A stretch of 37,265 bases of DNA from Acidithiobacillus sulfurivorans (GTDB lineage: Bacteria; Pseudomonadota; Gammaproteobacteria; Acidithiobacillales; Acidithiobacillaceae), in contig NZ_JAAOMP010000134.1 of NCBI RefSeq assembly GCF_018853815.1, positions 1-37,265 of the forward strand, in the 5' to 3' direction. Below are positions 15,445-22,147 of the stretch, one piece after another. Position numbers and translations under genes: made by a program. The stretch's first letter is position 1, and the number at the start of each line of letters is the position of its first letter. A model generated the notes under the pieces. That model was not told where the DNA came from. It was given only the letters and a program-made list of their open reading frames with translations, and did no database searches.

Positions 15445-15969
15445 ATGCACAAAAAACCCTGGTTCCGAAAAAGATTCCAGAAGCACCTCACTCCGGAAAT
15501 CGAAGAGCTGATGGACCAACTGGAAAGCCATTATGTCGTCTCGCCCATGCTGGCCACCGTGATTTCGGTATTGGTCTGCTCCGTATTGTTTTACGAAATT
15601 CATCAGCCGTCTTCTTTTCTGCGAACAGTCATCTACATTGCGTCCTATGTCGTTATGATGGGCACCATCTATTTGAGTCTTTTCCATGTGACCCATTGGA
15701 AAAACGGTTTTCCACCCAGAAGCACCCATCGCCCACCAGATGTTGTCTATGGATGCCGTAATCGGATCACCGCCAAAACATACATGGTGCAGGTCGGTTG
15801 GACGAAAAAAGGCCAACGCATACTGAAAGAGCAGCCGAATGTCTTCGCCAAGGACGGCATACCCTGTCGATACAAAGACGAACATCCGAACGATCCAGCT
15901 TGCCGGGGGTGCAAGCATGGGGCGCAGGCCGTCAAGGAAGATAGTCGGCCTAGCGGTCCATTGGTTTGA
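15445..15969 (+). CDS. Two-pass membrane protein, function unknown
   Basis: A 174-residue protein with a basic amphipathic N-terminus (KKPWFRKRFQKH), two hydrophobic segments (about 38-55, LATVISVLVCSVLFY, and about 62-80, VIYIASYVVMMGTIYLSLF) and a polar cytoplasmic or periplasmic tail. The tail contains three cysteines (CRYKDEH, then CRGCKHG) that could bind a metal. AGGAGG precedes ATG 15445. A truncated copy lies at 13085. I do not recognise the family. Being downstream of toxin-immunity genes in both copies, it might act in export or immunity, but nothing proves it. Confidence 0.7.
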   Translation: MHKKPWFRKRFQKHLTPEIEELMDQLESHYVVSPMLATVISVLVCSVLFYEIHQPSSFLRTVIYIASYVVMMGTIYLSLFHVTHWKNGFPPRSTHRPPDVVYGCRNRITAKTYMVQVGWTKKGQRILKEQPNVFAKDGIPCRYKDEHPNDPACRGCKHGAQAVKEDSRPSGPLV

Positions 15970-15995
15970 CATTATAACGCTATCATAGGTACTAT
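15966..15995 (+). promoter_or_regulatory. Promoter with ATAACGCTATCATA element
   Basis: TTGACA at 15966-15971, then TACTAT at 15990-15995 after 18 bases. The spacer contains ATAACGCTATCATA (15975-15988), identical over 14 bases with the element at 18676-18689. TATCAT within it can also act as a -10 if another -35 is used. It precedes the sigma-region-4-like gene. Confidence 0.55.
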
Positions 15996-16023
15996 ATATG
16001 ACATATAAACCTTGGAGATTTTT

Positions 16024-16605
16024 ATGACGTTGATTCCCATTAAAAGCCAAACCGCCGAGCCGCGCGAGATCACCATGGAACGATTGTATCGCCAAGGGGA
16101 AACGCTTGCGCAGGTGGGTGACAAGTTCGGCTTAACCCGCGAACGTGTCCGGCAAATATTGAAGGAACGCGGGGTGTCCAAAGACCAGGGCGGAGAAGCA
16201 TTGCAAGCCGCGCGACGCAAAGAGCAAAAAGAGCGGACGCGCCAACAACGCCGGCAAGCCCGTCAGGAATATCTGGCTGAATGGTGCCTACAAACGTTGG
16301 GCTGCACTATAGACGAAGCGGTTCGTATCAACGGTGGAAAGCCGATTACACGCCAGCGGTCTTGCCGACCGAACGGGAGCGCCTACGACAAATACCTGGG
16401 CATCAGAAATCAGGTGCTGCTCAAAAACCGTACGGCATATTTGTCCTTGCCAGACTGGCACCAGGCATGGGTGCGCTCCGGGCATTGGGAGGATGGCCCC
16501 GGTCATGGGTGGTGTTTGATCAAGATCGACCCGCAGAAACCGTGGGAATTAAATAATGTGCACGTGGTGCGTGCTGGCTCATGGATAAAAAGAGGCAAGA
16601 GCTAA
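16024..16605 (+). CDS. Sigma-70 region 4-like DNA-binding protein
   Basis: A 193-residue basic protein. ATG 16024 follows GGAG by 6 bases. Residues about 16-48 (MERLYRQGETLAQVGDKFGL, then TRERVRQILKERG) match the helix-turn-helix of sigma factor region 4, where V-G-x-x-F-G-L-T-R-E-R-V-R-Q-I is the -35 recognition unit. No region 2 exists, so it is not a complete sigma factor. The middle is a highly charged helix, and the C-terminal 100 residues (SLPDWHQAWVRSGHWEDGPG, CLIKIDPQKPWELNNVHVV) look like a distinct domain reminiscent of HNH/AP2-associated phage proteins. It may control transcription units with the shared element. A terminator follows directly. Confidence 0.75.
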   Translation: MTLIPIKSQTAEPREITMERLYRQGETLAQVGDKFGLTRERVRQILKERGVSKDQGGEALQAARRKEQKERTRQQRRQARQEYLAEWCLQTLGCTIDEAVRINGGKPITRQRSCRPNGSAYDKYLGIRNQVLLKNRTAYLSLPDWHQAWVRSGHWEDGPGHGWCLIKIDPQKPWELNNVHVVRAGSWIKRGKS

Positions 16606-16629
16606 CCGCACCCTCTAGCGGTTTTTTTT
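16604..16629 (+). terminator. Rho-independent terminator
   Basis: AACCGC (16604-16609) pairs with GCGGTT (16618-16623) across an 8-base loop, followed by a run of eight T. It begins at the stop codon of the sigma-like gene and separates it from the 16696 gene. Confidence 0.85.
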
Positions 16630-16643
16630 GCGAGCAGTAAAAC

Positions 16644-16652
16644 CGCTATCAT
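16644..16652 (+). promoter_or_regulatory. CGCTATCAT element before the 16696 gene
   Basis: CGCTATCAT, the 9-base core also found at 15978 and 18679, occurs 15 bases after the terminator T tract and 44 bases before the next ATG. TATCAT fits a -10, but no TTGACA lies 17 bases upstream; that position falls in the T tract. Confidence 0.45.
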
Positions 16653-16695
16653 TGCTTACATACCCGATATTCGGTCATTCCAAAGGAGAAATTCC

Positions 16696-17631
16696 ATGAG
16701 CACTCAAGATCGCCAGACTGTCACTGTCCATATTGGCCGCACCGTTTCGGAATATGATTCCATCGAGGTGGAGGTACAAAAGAACGCGACGAATCAGGAA
16801 ATTATTAAGGCTGCACGTGACTATATTGAAGCAAGCACGAGCGCGGACGATGGCAAACTGTTCTTTGAGGATTCAGAAATCGGCAACGCGAGTGAGTTGC
16901 GCATCACGTCCATTGATAAAGACGAAGACCTCAGTCATGTTACGGATTTCGTGCCTGTCGAACCGGTGTTCTCCGCCATGGGATACGACCTTCTCGAAGC
17001 CGCGCAACGGCTGGAACTCGGGGGTATGTCAGAAAACCAGTTCATCCTGGAAGCCCTGGACAGTATTTATCGCAACGCGCCAGATCCGGAAAATGCGGTC
17101 AGCCGGGCATTTATCGCCTCTTACGAGGAAGCCGCACTGGAAGATACGTGGAAAAAAATCGACATGCTTCTGCAGTCCGCAGAAGGGGTCATGCCGGCCG
17201 ATCCCGATCAAATGACGCTCACGGTTAAAACCGATCGTGGTGAAGTTCAAAACCGGAACATCATGGCCCCCGGAATCATCCTTCATAACGGGCAGCCCAT
17301 TCCAGTCTTTCACCCGTATAAAAACCAGAAAACCGGCGAAATTGCCCTGGTATATCGGGATTTGTCCAAAACGTCTGACCCCGATCCGGTAATCGCCATC
17401 TACCCAGATGGCACTGAGCGCACGTTCGTCAGTGTGATGGCGTTCAATCAGACGGATATGTTGCGAGTCCGTGACTGCGAAGAGGGCGAAGCCATTATCC
17501 GACGCATCGAACCGATGATCAGTCGCGATAAATTTTGTGCTGAAGATGACAAAGCGTTTTCCATGCCATTTCAGCAGGACAGTGGCGATGATGCTGGACA
17601 CGCTGCGAAAGACCGATTGGACAGGGATTAA
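16696..17631 (+). CDS. Hypothetical acidic protein
   Basis: A 311-residue soluble, acidic protein with AAAGGAG before ATG 16696. The first 75 residues (TVTVHIGRTVSEYDSIEVEV onward) look like a small beta-rich domain. The middle is helical, and residues 175-250 again look beta-rich (LTVKTDRGEVQNRNIMAPGI). I do not recognise a family, and there are no catalytic motifs, cysteine clusters, signal or membrane segments. It stands alone between a terminator and an IS remnant, so it is probably monocistronic. Confidence 0.75.
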   Translation: MSTQDRQTVTVHIGRTVSEYDSIEVEVQKNATNQEIIKAARDYIEASTSADDGKLFFEDSEIGNASELRITSIDKDEDLSHVTDFVPVEPVFSAMGYDLLEAAQRLELGGMSENQFILEALDSIYRNAPDPENAVSRAFIASYEEAALEDTWKKIDMLLQSAEGVMPADPDQMTLTVKTDRGEVQNRNIMAPGIILHNGQPIPVFHPYKNQKTGEIALVYRDLSKTSDPDPVIAIYPDGTERTFVSVMAFNQTDMLRVRDCEEGEAIIRRIEPMISRDKFCAEDDKAFSMPFQQDSGDDAGHAAKDRLDRD

Positions 17632-17645
17632 GTTATCGCGATTGA

Positions 17646-17705
17646 TATCTTTGGGTGGGGACAATCTCTGCCCTTTAGCCTTGCCCTTCAGGCCAGGGGC
17701 TTAAA
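17646..17705 (+). mobile_element. Orphan IS200/IS605-type right end
   Basis: Bases 17646-17678 match 463-495, the right end behind the tnpB remnant, at 31 of 33 positions. After that the hairpin arm differs (CCTTGCCCTTCAGGCCAGGG). No tnpB or tnpA frame is nearby, so this is a solo end: either a scar left by a deleted copy or a non-autonomous derivative. Confidence 0.65.
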
Positions 17706-17766
17706 ACTGGTTTTGTACGGCATCGGGATGCGCTGTTAGTTACTCCGCCACGCACAAACAGACAAC

Positions 17767-17794
17767 TTGAAATACCCGCTGTCATGCGTATAAT
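17767..17794 (+). promoter_or_regulatory. Promoter giving a leaderless message
   Basis: TTGAAA (17767-17772), 16 bases, then a perfect TATAAT (17789-17794). The spacer holds CGCTGTCAT (17777-17785), one base from the recurring core. ATG 17802 lies 7 bases after the -10, at the expected transcription start. Confidence 0.7.
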
Positions 17795-17801
17795 AGCCGT
17801 T

Positions 17802-18593
17802 ATGGACTTCAACGAAAAAACCTCTATCAAACCCCTCGGTCTTCCTACTGGCCCCCGAGAAGATTATAAACCCGATCGTCTCGTTTACCGTCGAGGAGAA
17901 ACACTGACAACACGGACGGAAAGCCCGTCCATGTCGGCATTATTGAATGGCTCTTATACGGATCGTGTTCGCACCGCTGTTCAATCGGGTCATCGAACCA
18001 CATCAGCCATCGTGTCATCTACAAAAATACCGCGTGACAAGGTCATAAAAGTTCTCAGTTATCTGATCGCTCAAGGGCAGATAAGAGACCAGATTCCCCC
18101 GTCGGAAATTCCGGAAGGTGATCGCTACGTGGTGGATTGTCGCGCGTTCAATGTGAGCCATCATTCCGCCACGGTTGATGCAGCGCCTTTGGAAGGCACC
18201 AAAAGCCAAGCAGAACAGGACGAAGCTAACACCGTTGATAGTGAACCATCTACCATCATGGATACCCCTATGCCACGAGATACCCCTATAAAAGCCACCG
18301 AAAGCATCGAAAGCCATCCTGTAAAGGAAGACAGATCAGACTCTTTAGACGCCAGCCTTGTTGCCGATCCCAGGATGGCTTTCGATGCGCTTGTCCAGGA
18401 ATGGAAGGCGATGAGTACGGAGGTGTCGGATATCCAGTCCCGGGCTTTAGCCGTGCAGAATCGGCTGGAGAACGCCATGACGGCCTTCCCCATGTTGTAC
18501 GATGTCATCGCCTCTGCAGAGCAGGCCAAAAAGTCTCAAGCAGCCCTGACATCCATTACAGACACCTTGCGCACACTGAATATTTCCATTTAG
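17802..18593 (+). CDS. Winged-helix-like protein with coiled-coil C-terminus
   Basis: A 263-residue protein. ATG 17802 is chosen because the TATAAT promoter places the start site on it; an in-frame ATG at 17784 lies upstream of the -10. Residues about 50-95 (RVRTAVQSGHRTTSAIVSST, then KVIKVLSYLIAQGQI) read as a winged helix-turn-helix of the kind seen in replication and segregation proteins. Residues about 115-175 are low-complexity and acidic, and the last 75 are helical and probably coiled-coil. It could be a DNA-binding regulator or replication accessory. A terminator follows and then the SbcCD-DnaB operon. Confidence 0.7.
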   Translation: MDFNEKTSIKPLGLPTGPREDYKPDRLVYRRGETLTTRTESPSMSALLNGSYTDRVRTAVQSGHRTTSAIVSSTKIPRDKVIKVLSYLIAQGQIRDQIPPSEIPEGDRYVVDCRAFNVSHHSATVDAAPLEGTKSQAEQDEANTVDSEPSTIMDTPMPRDTPIKATESIESHPVKEDRSDSLDASLVADPRMAFDALVQEWKAMSTEVSDIQSRALAVQNRLENAMTAFPMLYDVIASAEQAKKSQAALTSITDTLRTLNISI

Positions 18594-18622
18594 CACAACG
18601 TTTTTCCTCTCCTCCCCTATTT

Positions 18623-18650
18623 GCCGCGAATCCTATTTTGCGGCTTTTTT
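18623..18650 (+). terminator. Rho-independent terminator
   Basis: GCCGC (18623-18627) pairs with GCGGC (18640-18644), extended by AA/TT pairs inside, followed by six T. It lies 30 bases after the stop of the winged-helix gene and 9 bases before the next TTGACT. Confidence 0.8.
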
Positions 18651-18658
18651 GCGTTAAT

Positions 18659-18687
18659 TTGACTGCGCAAACGTATAACGCTATCAT
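18659..18687 (+). promoter_or_regulatory. Promoter of the SbcCD-DnaB operon
   Basis: TTGACT (18659-18664), 17 bases, TATCAT (18682-18687). The -10 is embedded in ATAACGCTATCATA (18676-18689), identical to the element at 15975. A binding protein here would cover the -10 and control the whole repair and replication operon. Confidence 0.75.
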
Positions 18688-18723
18688 ACGCCTTATAGCC
18701 TTTCTTTTTTAGGAGACTCATTC

Positions 18724-19032
18724 GTGAAAATCATCGAACAACAAGCATTGCTGGAAACTTTATCTAAAAAGAAGACTGATCTGGATGCCCGCATTGCCCG
18801 ACTGGAAGCCCGAAAGGAGGCCGATCAGCGGCAATGGACGCAGAAAAGCGCGGAGTTGAAAGAGCAATTTGGCACGGATGACCTGGCAGAAATCAAGCGT
18901 CTCCTGGAGAAGGAGAAGGCCGAAAACGAATCCAAACTGTTGGCTTGCCAGACGCAACTAGAGGACGCCTTGCAACAGGTGGTCGCCATGGAAAACGCAC
19001 TGGCCGAAATCGACTCGGGCGCCGCTGCATGA
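18724..19032 (+). CDS. Small coiled-coil protein
   Basis: A 102-residue protein starting at GTG 18724 with TAGGAGA 8 bases upstream. It is almost entirely heptad-like helix (EQQALLETLSKKKTDLDARI, RLLEKEKAENESKLL), highly charged and without cysteines. Its stop overlaps the ATG of the SbcC-like gene (ATGA at 19029). Because that protein starts within the descending coiled coil of the usual SbcC order, this small protein might supply or extend the missing arm; this is inference. It is first in the operon with sbcD and dnaB. Confidence 0.75.
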   Translation: MKIIEQQALLETLSKKKTDLDARIARLEARKEADQRQWTQKSAELKEQFGTDDLAEIKRLLEKEKAENESKLLACQTQLEDALQQVVAMENALAEIDSGAAA

Positions 19033-21104
19033 AGACGACCTCCGATTTGTCGCGCCGCATCGCCCGGCTGCAGGGCCGTCGATCTTTCATGACGGATACC
19101 TGCGCTGTGCTGGAGCGAGAAATCGGCGTTGCCCGCGCTCGGCAAAAATACCGCGAAGAAGTCGATGCCATTCTGGATGCCCTGGAGGCGCGTTTTCATG
19201 CACGTTCGCTGGGTGTCCTCGAAGGCTTGTTGAGCGCCTTTCTGGAGGATGTTTTGCCGCGAGAAGACGACCAGCAACGCCAATCGGTGTCCTTACAAAT
19301 AGATACGCAACGTGGCTTGCCTGCCCTGCAGATTGGCGTGCGCAACGGGGATCACTTGGAAGATGCGCTGCATGGGCGCGGCGGCTCTGTAGCCAACGTG
19401 CTTTCAGCCGGCCTGCGTTTTGCAGCGCTATCCCGTGCGGGTCGTACGCCTTTGTCAGGGTTCACGTTCCGCCCTTTTTTGATCCTCGACGAAGCAGATT
19501 GCTGGATTCGCCATGATCGCGTCACGGCATTTTCTGATGTAGTGCATCAACTGGCGAAAGACTTGGGGATTCAGATTCTCATGATCAGCCATCATTCAGC
19601 CGACATGCTCAAAGGATTTCCGGTGCGGCTGGAACGCTGCGAAGTTTCTGGGGATACCGAGACGGCTGCGGTGCGAGTGCGGTATGTGCCACGCAGCCAA
19701 GACGTCCAGGACACCCATGGGGACACGCTGCCGAAGGAAGAAGGCTCCCGTGGATTCCGTGCAGTCCGCCTGATCCATTTCATGTCGCATGCCGATAGCG
19801 ATATCCCCCTGCATCCTGAAGTCACCCTCTTGACGGGAGACAACGATGTGGGCAAATCAGCCGTCACCGAAGCTTTTCGTGCCATCTGTTATAACGACGC
19901 ATCGGATACGGTGATTCGTCATGGTGAAGATCGGGCGGAAGTTGTCCTGACGCTTGAGAATGGACAGACCCTCCATTGGGTACGCGTTCGCAAGGGCGCG
20001 CCGAAAACACGGTATATCCTGAAAGACGCCGAAGGCGCCATTCTTCGGGATACTCCCTCTCCCAAAAGTGTACCTGACTGGGCCAAAAACCTCCTGGGTG
20101 TGGATATGCTCAACATCGAGGGAAAAGACGCGCTCGATGTGCAGATTGGCGATCAGAAGTCCCCTGTCTTTCTACTTGATCGCACCCCGTCGCAACGGGC
20201 GGCCATTCTGGACATGGGACGGGAATCCCAGCATCTACGCAAACTGCGTGACCAGTGGAAAAAACAGGTGGACGCAGACCGTCGAACGATTCGGGAGGGC
20301 GAAAAGAAAGTGGCTGAACTTCAGAAGTTGCTACAGGTTGTCAGCGACCTGGATGCCTTCGAAGAAGAGGCTACCTTATATGGACAAGTGCACCAAAAAA
20401 CCCAGGGGCGCCAGATTGAGCTATCCAGTCTGATGTCCTTGGTAAGGGACGCGCATCGTGCGCAAGGCGCTGTTCAGGCCATCGGCACCCTCCCAAACCG
20501 GGTAAACCTTCCGGACATGTCGGTGTACGCACGCATTACGGCAGCAGAACGGCAAGTGGTTTTTGCGGAGCGGCAAAAGACCTGCATGGCGTTCTGGGCG
20601 TCTTCCGTTCTTCCGCAAAAGGTGGAGAGATTGCCAGCGGAGGAAACGCACCGGTTAGTGACACGCGCTGAAGAGACGGTAGGATTGCCTCATTTGAGCC
20701 GCATGCAGGCGCTGTGGGGCCAGTGGACCATGCCAGAGCAGGTCTCATTGCCCTCACCGGGCCGCCTGTCTGAAAAAGCCACTTTAGCGCGTTCTGTGCA
20801 ACATTTGTGGCGGGCAAAACAGGTTTTTGAGAAAGCCGATGCGGCGCTGTGGAAATCGGTAGAGATGGCCCCGGTATCCGAGAAAACGGCATGGGTTTTC
20901 CGTGGATATCAGATGGGCAGCGAAGCGCAACATCTCCGCAAGGAGGCTCAGGAAACAGTGCGGTCTTTGCAGGAAGAAATAAGCGCACAAGTTCAACTGC
21001 ACAAAGAGCGTGAAACCCTGCTCGCGCAGTGGGGCGTCTGTCCATTTTGCGGGCAGTCGCCCTTATCCGATCACCATCACCACCCAAAGGAGGCTGTCGC
21101 TTGA
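19029..21104 (+). CDS. SbcC/Rad50-like ATPase with swapped lobes
   Basis: A 691-residue protein. ATG 19029, overlapping the previous stop, is preferred to upstream in-frame codons. The N-terminal quarter carries the features of the C-terminal lobe of SbcC/Rad50: a short coiled coil (1-60), a GGS signature (118-120) followed by NVLSAGLRFAAL, Walker B FLILDEAD (150-157) and the H-loop SHH (187-189). After a linker comes the N-terminal lobe: RLIHFMSHADSDI and Walker A GDNDVGKS (270-277). A long coiled coil follows, ending in CPFCG (671-675), a zinc-hook CxxC only 16 residues from the C-terminus. In ordinary SbcC the order is Walker A, coil, hook, coil, Walker B. It is followed by SbcD, its usual nuclease partner, supporting a DNA-end processing role. 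Confidence 0.85.
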   Translation: MKTTSDLSRRIARLQGRRSFMTDTCAVLEREIGVARARQKYREEVDAILDALEARFHARSLGVLEGLLSAFLEDVLPREDDQQRQSVSLQIDTQRGLPALQIGVRNGDHLEDALHGRGGSVANVLSAGLRFAALSRAGRTPLSGFTFRPFLILDEADCWIRHDRVTAFSDVVHQLAKDLGIQILMISHHSADMLKGFPVRLERCEVSGDTETAAVRVRYVPRSQDVQDTHGDTLPKEEGSRGFRAVRLIHFMSHADSDIPLHPEVTLLTGDNDVGKSAVTEAFRAICYNDASDTVIRHGEDRAEVVLTLENGQTLHWVRVRKGAPKTRYILKDAEGAILRDTPSPKSVPDWAKNLLGVDMLNIEGKDALDVQIGDQKSPVFLLDRTPSQRAAILDMGRESQHLRKLRDQWKKQVDADRRTIREGEKKVAELQKLLQVVSDLDAFEEEATLYGQVHQKTQGRQIELSSLMSLVRDAHRAQGAVQAIGTLPNRVNLPDMSVYARITAAERQVVFAERQKTCMAFWASSVLPQKVERLPAEETHRLVTRAEETVGLPHLSRMQALWGQWTMPEQVSLPSPGRLSEKATLARSVQHLWRAKQVFEKADAALWKSVEMAPVSEKTAWVFRGYQMGSEAQHLRKEAQETVRSLQEEISAQVQLHKERETLLAQWGVCPFCGQSPLSDHHHHPKEAVA

Positions 21105-22147
21105 AGAAGATCTACGCAGACGGATTACTGTTCATCGGAGACCCACATTTGTCCAGCCGCCGGCCCGGGCGGAGAACCGACATAAACTTTGCGGGGACCG
21201 TTTTGAACAAACTGGCTCAAGCCTTGGATATTGCCAGAGAAAACCGTTTGCAGCCGGCGATCCTTGGCGATCTCTTCGACCGCGCGGGAGAACAGGACTT
21301 GTTACTGTTGTCTGGGCTGCTGCATCTGTTGCGCGATCATCACCAGAACGGCGGACTGATCCCTGTTACCCTGGCTGGCAACCACGACATGAAGGACGCC
21401 ACCCTGTCCGGAGATACGGCCTTGGCCGTCATCCAGGAATCCGGATTGTTACAGGTGCTGGACGATGCGGTGCCTTTCCCGGTTTTTTCCATTCGACCGG
21501 AAGAGAATGCGGATTGTATCGCAACACTGGTTCCGTACGCCTATGGACAGGAATATCGCTTGCTGGGAGAAGGTCTCCCCGATATGCCAGATCACCCGGG
21601 CATGGTTATCGCTTTGACCCATGCCGACTTCGCCTTTGCCGGGGCGTACCCCGGAGCCAAGGAAATCGTAGAGATACCCGGGGTGGACATGGTCGTCAAC
21701 GGGCACATGCACAAACTATGTCCCACCGTGCGCAGGGGGAACACGCTCTGGTGGAACCCCGGAAACATCACGCGCATGAGCATGGACTGTGAAAGCCACG
21801 CGCCGCGTGTGTGGTCCTGGAAACCCGGCGAGGACACGTTAACCGGCATTCATTTGCGCCATGAGAAAATCGTATTCAACCGGGTAGGGGTGTCTGTCAA
21901 GCCGGATATGGATGGACTGAAATCCTCTATGGAAGACGTCGTCCAGACAGACATGCCCATCAGCAGTCGATTTGTGGAAATGCTGAAAGAACAGCAAGCC
22001 CAGGAATCGCCGCTAACAGAAGACGCCAGTCATTTGCTATCGGAAATTCAATCGGTTTGCGAGGAGCAAAAAACCAGCGCAGTGGTATCCGATATCCTGC
22101 AAAAAATGCTGCGGGAAACCGTTCTGGAAGAAGGGGTGGTCAACTGA
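21101..22147 (+). CDS. sbcD: SbcD/Mre11-like nuclease
   Basis: A 348-residue calcineurin-type nuclease. The start is TTG 21101, in a 4-base overlap with the SbcC-like gene and 7 bases after AAAGGAGG; no ATG fits. Motifs in order: FIGDPHL (Asp-x-His), LGDLFDRAG, AGNHDMKD, LTHADFAFAGA and NGHMHK, matching the two-metal site of Mre11/SbcD. The last 90 residues are helical and probably bind the ATPase coiled-coil base. Together with the upstream gene it should form an SbcCD-type complex that trims double-strand ends and hairpins. Its TGA overlaps the ATG of dnaB by one base. Confidence 0.85.
   Translation: MKKIYADGLLFIGDPHLSSRRPGRRTDINFAGTVLNKLAQALDIARENRLQPAILGDLFDRAGEQDLLLLSGLLHLLRDHHQNGGLIPVTLAGNHDMKDATLSGDTALAVIQESGLLQVLDDAVPFPVFSIRPEENADCIATLVPYAYGQEYRLLGEGLPDMPDHPGMVIALTHADFAFAGAYPGAKEIVEIPGVDMVVNGHMHKLCPTVRRGNTLWWNPGNITRMSMDCESHAPRVWSWKPGEDTLTGIHLRHEKIVFNRVGVSVKPDMDGLKSSMEDVVQTDMPISSRFVEMLKEQQAQESPLTEDASHLLSEIQSVCEEQKTSAVVSDILQKMLRETVLEEGVVN

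Noticed and set aside
16024-16605. Complete alternative sigma factor
   Set aside because: There is only a region 4-like helix-turn-helix; region 2 and the core-binding part are missing.
18945-19028. Longer N-terminus for the SbcC-like protein
   Set aside because: The extra codons overlap the coiled-coil gene and have no ribosome binding site, while ATG 19029 overlaps its stop in the ATGA manner used throughout this window.
19029-21104. Two separate SbcC half-genes joined by a sequencing error
   Set aside because: The frame is continuous through both lobes with a normal linker and no stop, shift or internal start context at the junction. Homologues would still be needed to be sure.
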